A DNA stretch of 7,334 nt from Oligoflexales bacterium. Lineage in GTDB: Bacteria; Bdellovibrionota_B; Oligoflexia; Oligoflexales; CACXFL01. The DNA is taken from positions 1 through 7,334 of the forward strand of contig JANQHA010000589.1 in the NCBI GenBank assembly GCA_028282865.1, given 5' to 3'. This document shows, piece by piece, positions 4,971 through 7,334 of the stretch. Position numbers and translations under genes: made by a program. A model generated the notes under the pieces. That model had not been told where the DNA came from. It saw only the letters and a list, made by a program, of their open reading frames with translations, and searched no databases. How positions within the stretch are numbered: position 1 is the stretch's first letter; the number at the start of each line of letters is the position of its first letter.

Positions 4971-6993
4971 AAAACACTCCAAATGGGTGATCCTGGCGGT
5001 TTTTTCAATAGGGTCTATTTCAGCTCTTACCTATAAAAATTCTATTGGGAAAAACTTTTATCAATTGAAAACATCATTAGAGATCATTCAAGAAATTCAA
5101 AAGGTGAACTTTAATTTAGATAGATTGATCTTGAAATCAAGATTCCACTTTCTTGAACACTACGATCCTCTCATTAAGGATCTTAGAAAAATAAGAGAAT
5201 TGAATAAAAAATTAGTGAAGTTAATGACTCTAAAAAATAAAAAATCTGATTACTTCGAAAAGTTGAAAAAGGTAGAGAGTCTTGTTCAAAAAAAAGAATC
5301 TCAGATTGAGAAATTTAAGTCTGAAAATTCATTTTACAAAAATTCAGAACGCTACTTACCTGTTTTACTCAATGAAGTTTTTATTTCTTCTAACAGTAAC
5401 TATATTAAACAAAATACCAAAAGATTATCCACTCTGCTTTTAAACTTTATTACTCAGTCATCTGTCGAAGAGAAAAAAAAGTTATTAGAACTTAAAAATA
5501 ATATGCTGGATAAAACTCCAGCAAGAGATAAACCCAAGGTCTCCCAAGCCATGAGGCATTTAGACATTGTAATAAGAGCTGGAACTCATATTGATAGCCT
5601 CATAAAAGACATCACCTCTCATGAAATTGATGTAGCATTACAAGATCTATCAAAACAAATATCTATTGAGTTAGTTAGCAATGAAAAAGAGGCGACTTTA
5701 TTTTACTATGCCCTCGCTTTATTTTGTATGTTTCTCATTGGGTTAACAACTAAATTTATAGTGAACCTTGAAAGCATAGTAAACCACAGAACGAAAGAAC
5801 TCATGAAAGCAAAAGACCTCGCCGAAGAAGGCGTCAAAGCAAAAGCAAAATTCCTTGCCACAATGTCACATGAAATCAGAACACCTATGAACGCCGTTCT
5901 GTCTTGTACAAACCTCCTCTTAGATAATATCGAAAACCCTGAAAATATTAGACTCTTAAAAACAGTTCAAAACTCAAGTGATACTCTGCTGACACTGATC
6001 AATGATATCCTAGACTTTTCTAAGATTGAATCTGGAAAGATGGACTTAGAGGTTGAGCCCTTTGATCTCCAAGAAAACACAAAAGAAATAGTTGATCTTC
6101 TTAATTCAAAAGCCTCTGAGAAAGGTTGCATTTTGATGTGTCAATTAGATCAAACCGTACCAAGATGGATAAGAGGTGACGTCACCAGATACAGGCAGGT
6201 TCTGACAAACCTCATTGGCAATGCTGTTAAATTCACTGATAATAAAGTCCAAGTTTCAGTGCAAGCGAAACCTGTCAGCGAAGGTAAATATGAAATTGAG
6301 GTATCGGTAAAAGACAATGGGATAGGAATACCAGAAGAAGCAAAGGCGAAACTTTTTCAAGATTTTAATCAAGCTGACTCATCAACTACCCGTAAATTTG
6401 GAGGCACAGGCTTAGGACTGGCCATATGCAAGGGCATTATAGACACAATGGGCGGGAGAATCTGGGCAGAGAGCGAGTTAAACAAGGGTTCTACCTTTAA
6501 ATTTGCCATCATAGCTGAGAAAACGAAAACTAGGAAGTCTCAGAAAAAAGTTAAACTATCAGAAGTCAACCCCAATATGGCAATGGAACATCCTTTGAAA
6601 ATTCTCATGGCTGAAGACAATACAGTGAACCAAATGGTCGCAAAAAAACTTCTGGCCAAACTTGGTTATAGGGTGGATATTGTGGCAAATGGATTAGAGG
6701 CTGTAGACGCAGTAAAAACCTACGAATACGATGTGGTCTTAATGGATCAGCACATGCCAGAGTTAGATGGAGTTGAAGCGACTAGAAAAATACGCCAATT
6801 TGCCCCTGCAAAACTACGAATATACGCCCTAACAGCCAGTGCCTTTAAAGAAGACAGAGACCGGTGTTTTGAAGCCGGCATGAATGGCTTTTTAACAAAA
6901 CCAATAAATATAAATGAAATAGTAACTGCCTTGAGTGAATGCGCTCCCAATGAAAAATTAGAAATTCAAAACAAAATTTCTAAAACGATTTAA
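4948..6993 (+). CDS. Hybrid sensor histidine kinase with periplasmic DAHL-like sensor and C-terminal receiver
   Basis: A 681-residue membrane kinase (numbering from TTG 4948; ATG 4951 gives 680). The first membrane helix is about 13-29. A periplasmic all-helical region spans about 30-250, with LDRLILKSRFHFLEHYDPLI (57-76) resembling the repeated L-x(n)-R-x-x-x-L-x-x-YDPL signature of DAHL ligand-binding domains. The second membrane helix is about 252-272, followed by a short coiled linker. HisKA carries the H-box SHEIRTP with phospho-acceptor His308. The HATPase has the N-box with N425, DNGIG at 456-460, an F-box around 469-476 and GGTGLGLAI at 485-493. The receiver (about 550-665) has the acidic pair E556/D557, phospho-acceptor D600, T629 and K651. 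All catalytic residues are present. It lacks an Hpt and an output domain, so the phosphate must pass to a separate protein. It overlaps the peroxidase gene by 20-23 bases, implying translational coupling and a signal related to periplasmic redox or peroxide; the actual ligand is unknown. Confidence 0.95.
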   Translation: MMNLKINKKHSKWVILAVFSIGSISALTYKNSIGKNFYQLKTSLEIIQEIQKVNFNLDRLILKSRFHFLEHYDPLIKDLRKIRELNKKLVKLMTLKNKKSDYFEKLKKVESLVQKKESQIEKFKSENSFYKNSERYLPVLLNEVFISSNSNYIKQNTKRLSTLLLNFITQSSVEEKKKLLELKNNMLDKTPARDKPKVSQAMRHLDIVIRAGTHIDSLIKDITSHEIDVALQDLSKQISIELVSNEKEATLFYYALALFCMFLIGLTTKFIVNLESIVNHRTKELMKAKDLAEEGVKAKAKFLATMSHEIRTPMNAVLSCTNLLLDNIENPENIRLLKTVQNSSDTLLTLINDILDFSKIESGKMDLEVEPFDLQENTKEIVDLLNSKASEKGCILMCQLDQTVPRWIRGDVTRYRQVLTNLIGNAVKFTDNKVQVSVQAKPVSEGKYEIEVSVKDNGIGIPEEAKAKLFQDFNQADSSTTRKFGGTGLGLAICKGIIDTMGGRIWAESELNKGSTFKFAIIAEKTKTRKSQKKVKLSEVNPNMAMEHPLKILMAEDNTVNQMVAKKLLAKLGYRVDIVANGLEAVDAVKTYEYDVVLMDQHMPELDGVEATRKIRQFAPAKLRIYALTASAFKEDRDRCFEAGMNGFLTKPININEIVTALSECAPNEKLEIQNKISKTI

Positions 6994-7127
6994 TCGTGGA
7001 TGTAAAGTACAACCATTTAGCAGTACTATAAGAAGCTTAGAAGAAATAAATGAACCATACCCTAGATGTTCTAAGATATACGCCTGAATATTGAGGAAAT
7101 TGTCCGAAATAAAAAAGATTCTACATT
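6994..7127. other. Intergenic spacer after the kinase gene
   Basis: AT-rich sequence with no ORF of note. A weak 5-bp dyad (agtac...gtact, 12-base loop) lies shortly after the kinase stop but has no T-run, so no convincing terminator is seen. Any promoter for the lipoprotein gene should be here. Confidence 0.4.
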
Positions 7128-7176
7128 TTATCAGTCATTATTTGTCGTTAACTAGCCGACAAATAATGAGTGATAA
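7128..7176. promoter_or_regulatory. Long interrupted palindrome overlapping the start of a lipoprotein gene
   Basis: Arms 7128-7147 and 7157-7176 pair over 19 of 20 positions: 13 perfect inner pairs (tcattatttgtcg with cgacaaataatga), one g-g mismatch (7134/7170), then six more pairs, around a 9-base centre. The right arm contains the GTG proposed as start of the lipoprotein gene (7170). No T-run follows, so an intrinsic terminator is unlikely. A repressor operator, or an RNA hairpin that hides the start codon, fits better. It lies about 135 bases after the kinase stop. Confidence 0.6.
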
Positions 7177-7334
7177 TACATCAAATTAAAATCCTTATTT
7201 TAATATTATTGTTTCTAGAACTATCCGGCTGTGCCACCTCCTGGGTCGTCAATATGAAAGCAACAGATCGAGTCGTCAGCGGACAACTCAAATCTGTCAA
7301 TTTCCAATCCGCTTGGCTGACTAAGAGGTTCTTA
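7170..7334 (+). CDS. Lipoprotein, N-terminal part (runs off right edge)
   Basis: The frame opens with GTG at 7170 immediately after an in-frame TGA and stays open for 55 codons to the window end. Residues 1-20 form a lipoprotein signal: M-I-I-H-Q-I-K, then the hydrophobic run ILILILLFLEL, then the lipobox L-S-G-C with the lipidated cysteine at residue 21, followed by ATSWVV. The visible mature part is too short to identify. No Shine-Dalgarno sequence is visible before the GTG; instead the start lies in the right arm of the long palindrome, so initiation may be regulated by it. Lipobox and frame together make it likely real, but the gene is incomplete here. Confidence 0.7.
   Translation, partial: MIIHQIKILILILLFLELSGCATSWVVNMKATDRVVSGQLKSVNFQSAWLTKRFL

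Overview
The window reads as accessory DNA from an AT-rich Gram-negative bacterium. Signal peptides, a lipobox protein, a periplasmic di-haem peroxidase and a membrane hybrid histidine kinase all imply an inner membrane and a periplasm. The style of several genes (a DAHL-like sensor, an integrase ending with an ICGW motif, GTG and TTG starts with weak ribosome binding sites) would fit Bdellovibrionota or a related delta-type lineage. That placement is inference; no marker gene is present.

Left region (1-1030): the 3' part of a formylglycine-generating-enzyme-like (C-type lectin fold) gene enters from the left edge. Its last ~105 bases are abruptly GC-rich and have the codon pattern of a diversity-generating retroelement (DGR) variable region. 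An adenine-free stretch and then a strong hairpin follow. No reverse transcriptase or template repeat lies in the window, so the diversifying machinery would have to act from elsewhere. Next comes a short opposite-strand ORF resembling the broken start of a SAM-dependent methyltransferase.

Centre (1030-4030): a complete LysR-type regulator on the minus strand has a dyad upstream and a perfect 13-bp inverted repeat in its last codons. Divergent from it lies a decayed tyrosine recombinase (internal deletion or frameshift plus an in-frame TGA). Convergent with that is an unrecognised secreted protein of 231 residues. About 690 bases follow without a convincing intact gene; they contain one possible gene remnant on the minus strand and a likely promoter for the next operon. 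The recombinase relic and gene fragments suggest an old insertion site or a region of gene turnover.

Right region (4030-7334): a di-haem cytochrome c peroxidase overlaps a large hybrid histidine kinase (periplasmic all-helical sensor, HisKA, HATPase, receiver). The overlap indicates co-expression and suggests a link between periplasmic peroxide or redox chemistry and signalling. After the kinase, a long interrupted palindrome overlaps the start of a lipoprotein gene that runs off the right edge.

The most interesting item is the DGR-type variable region. Second are the peroxidase-kinase pair and the palindrome over the lipoprotein start.
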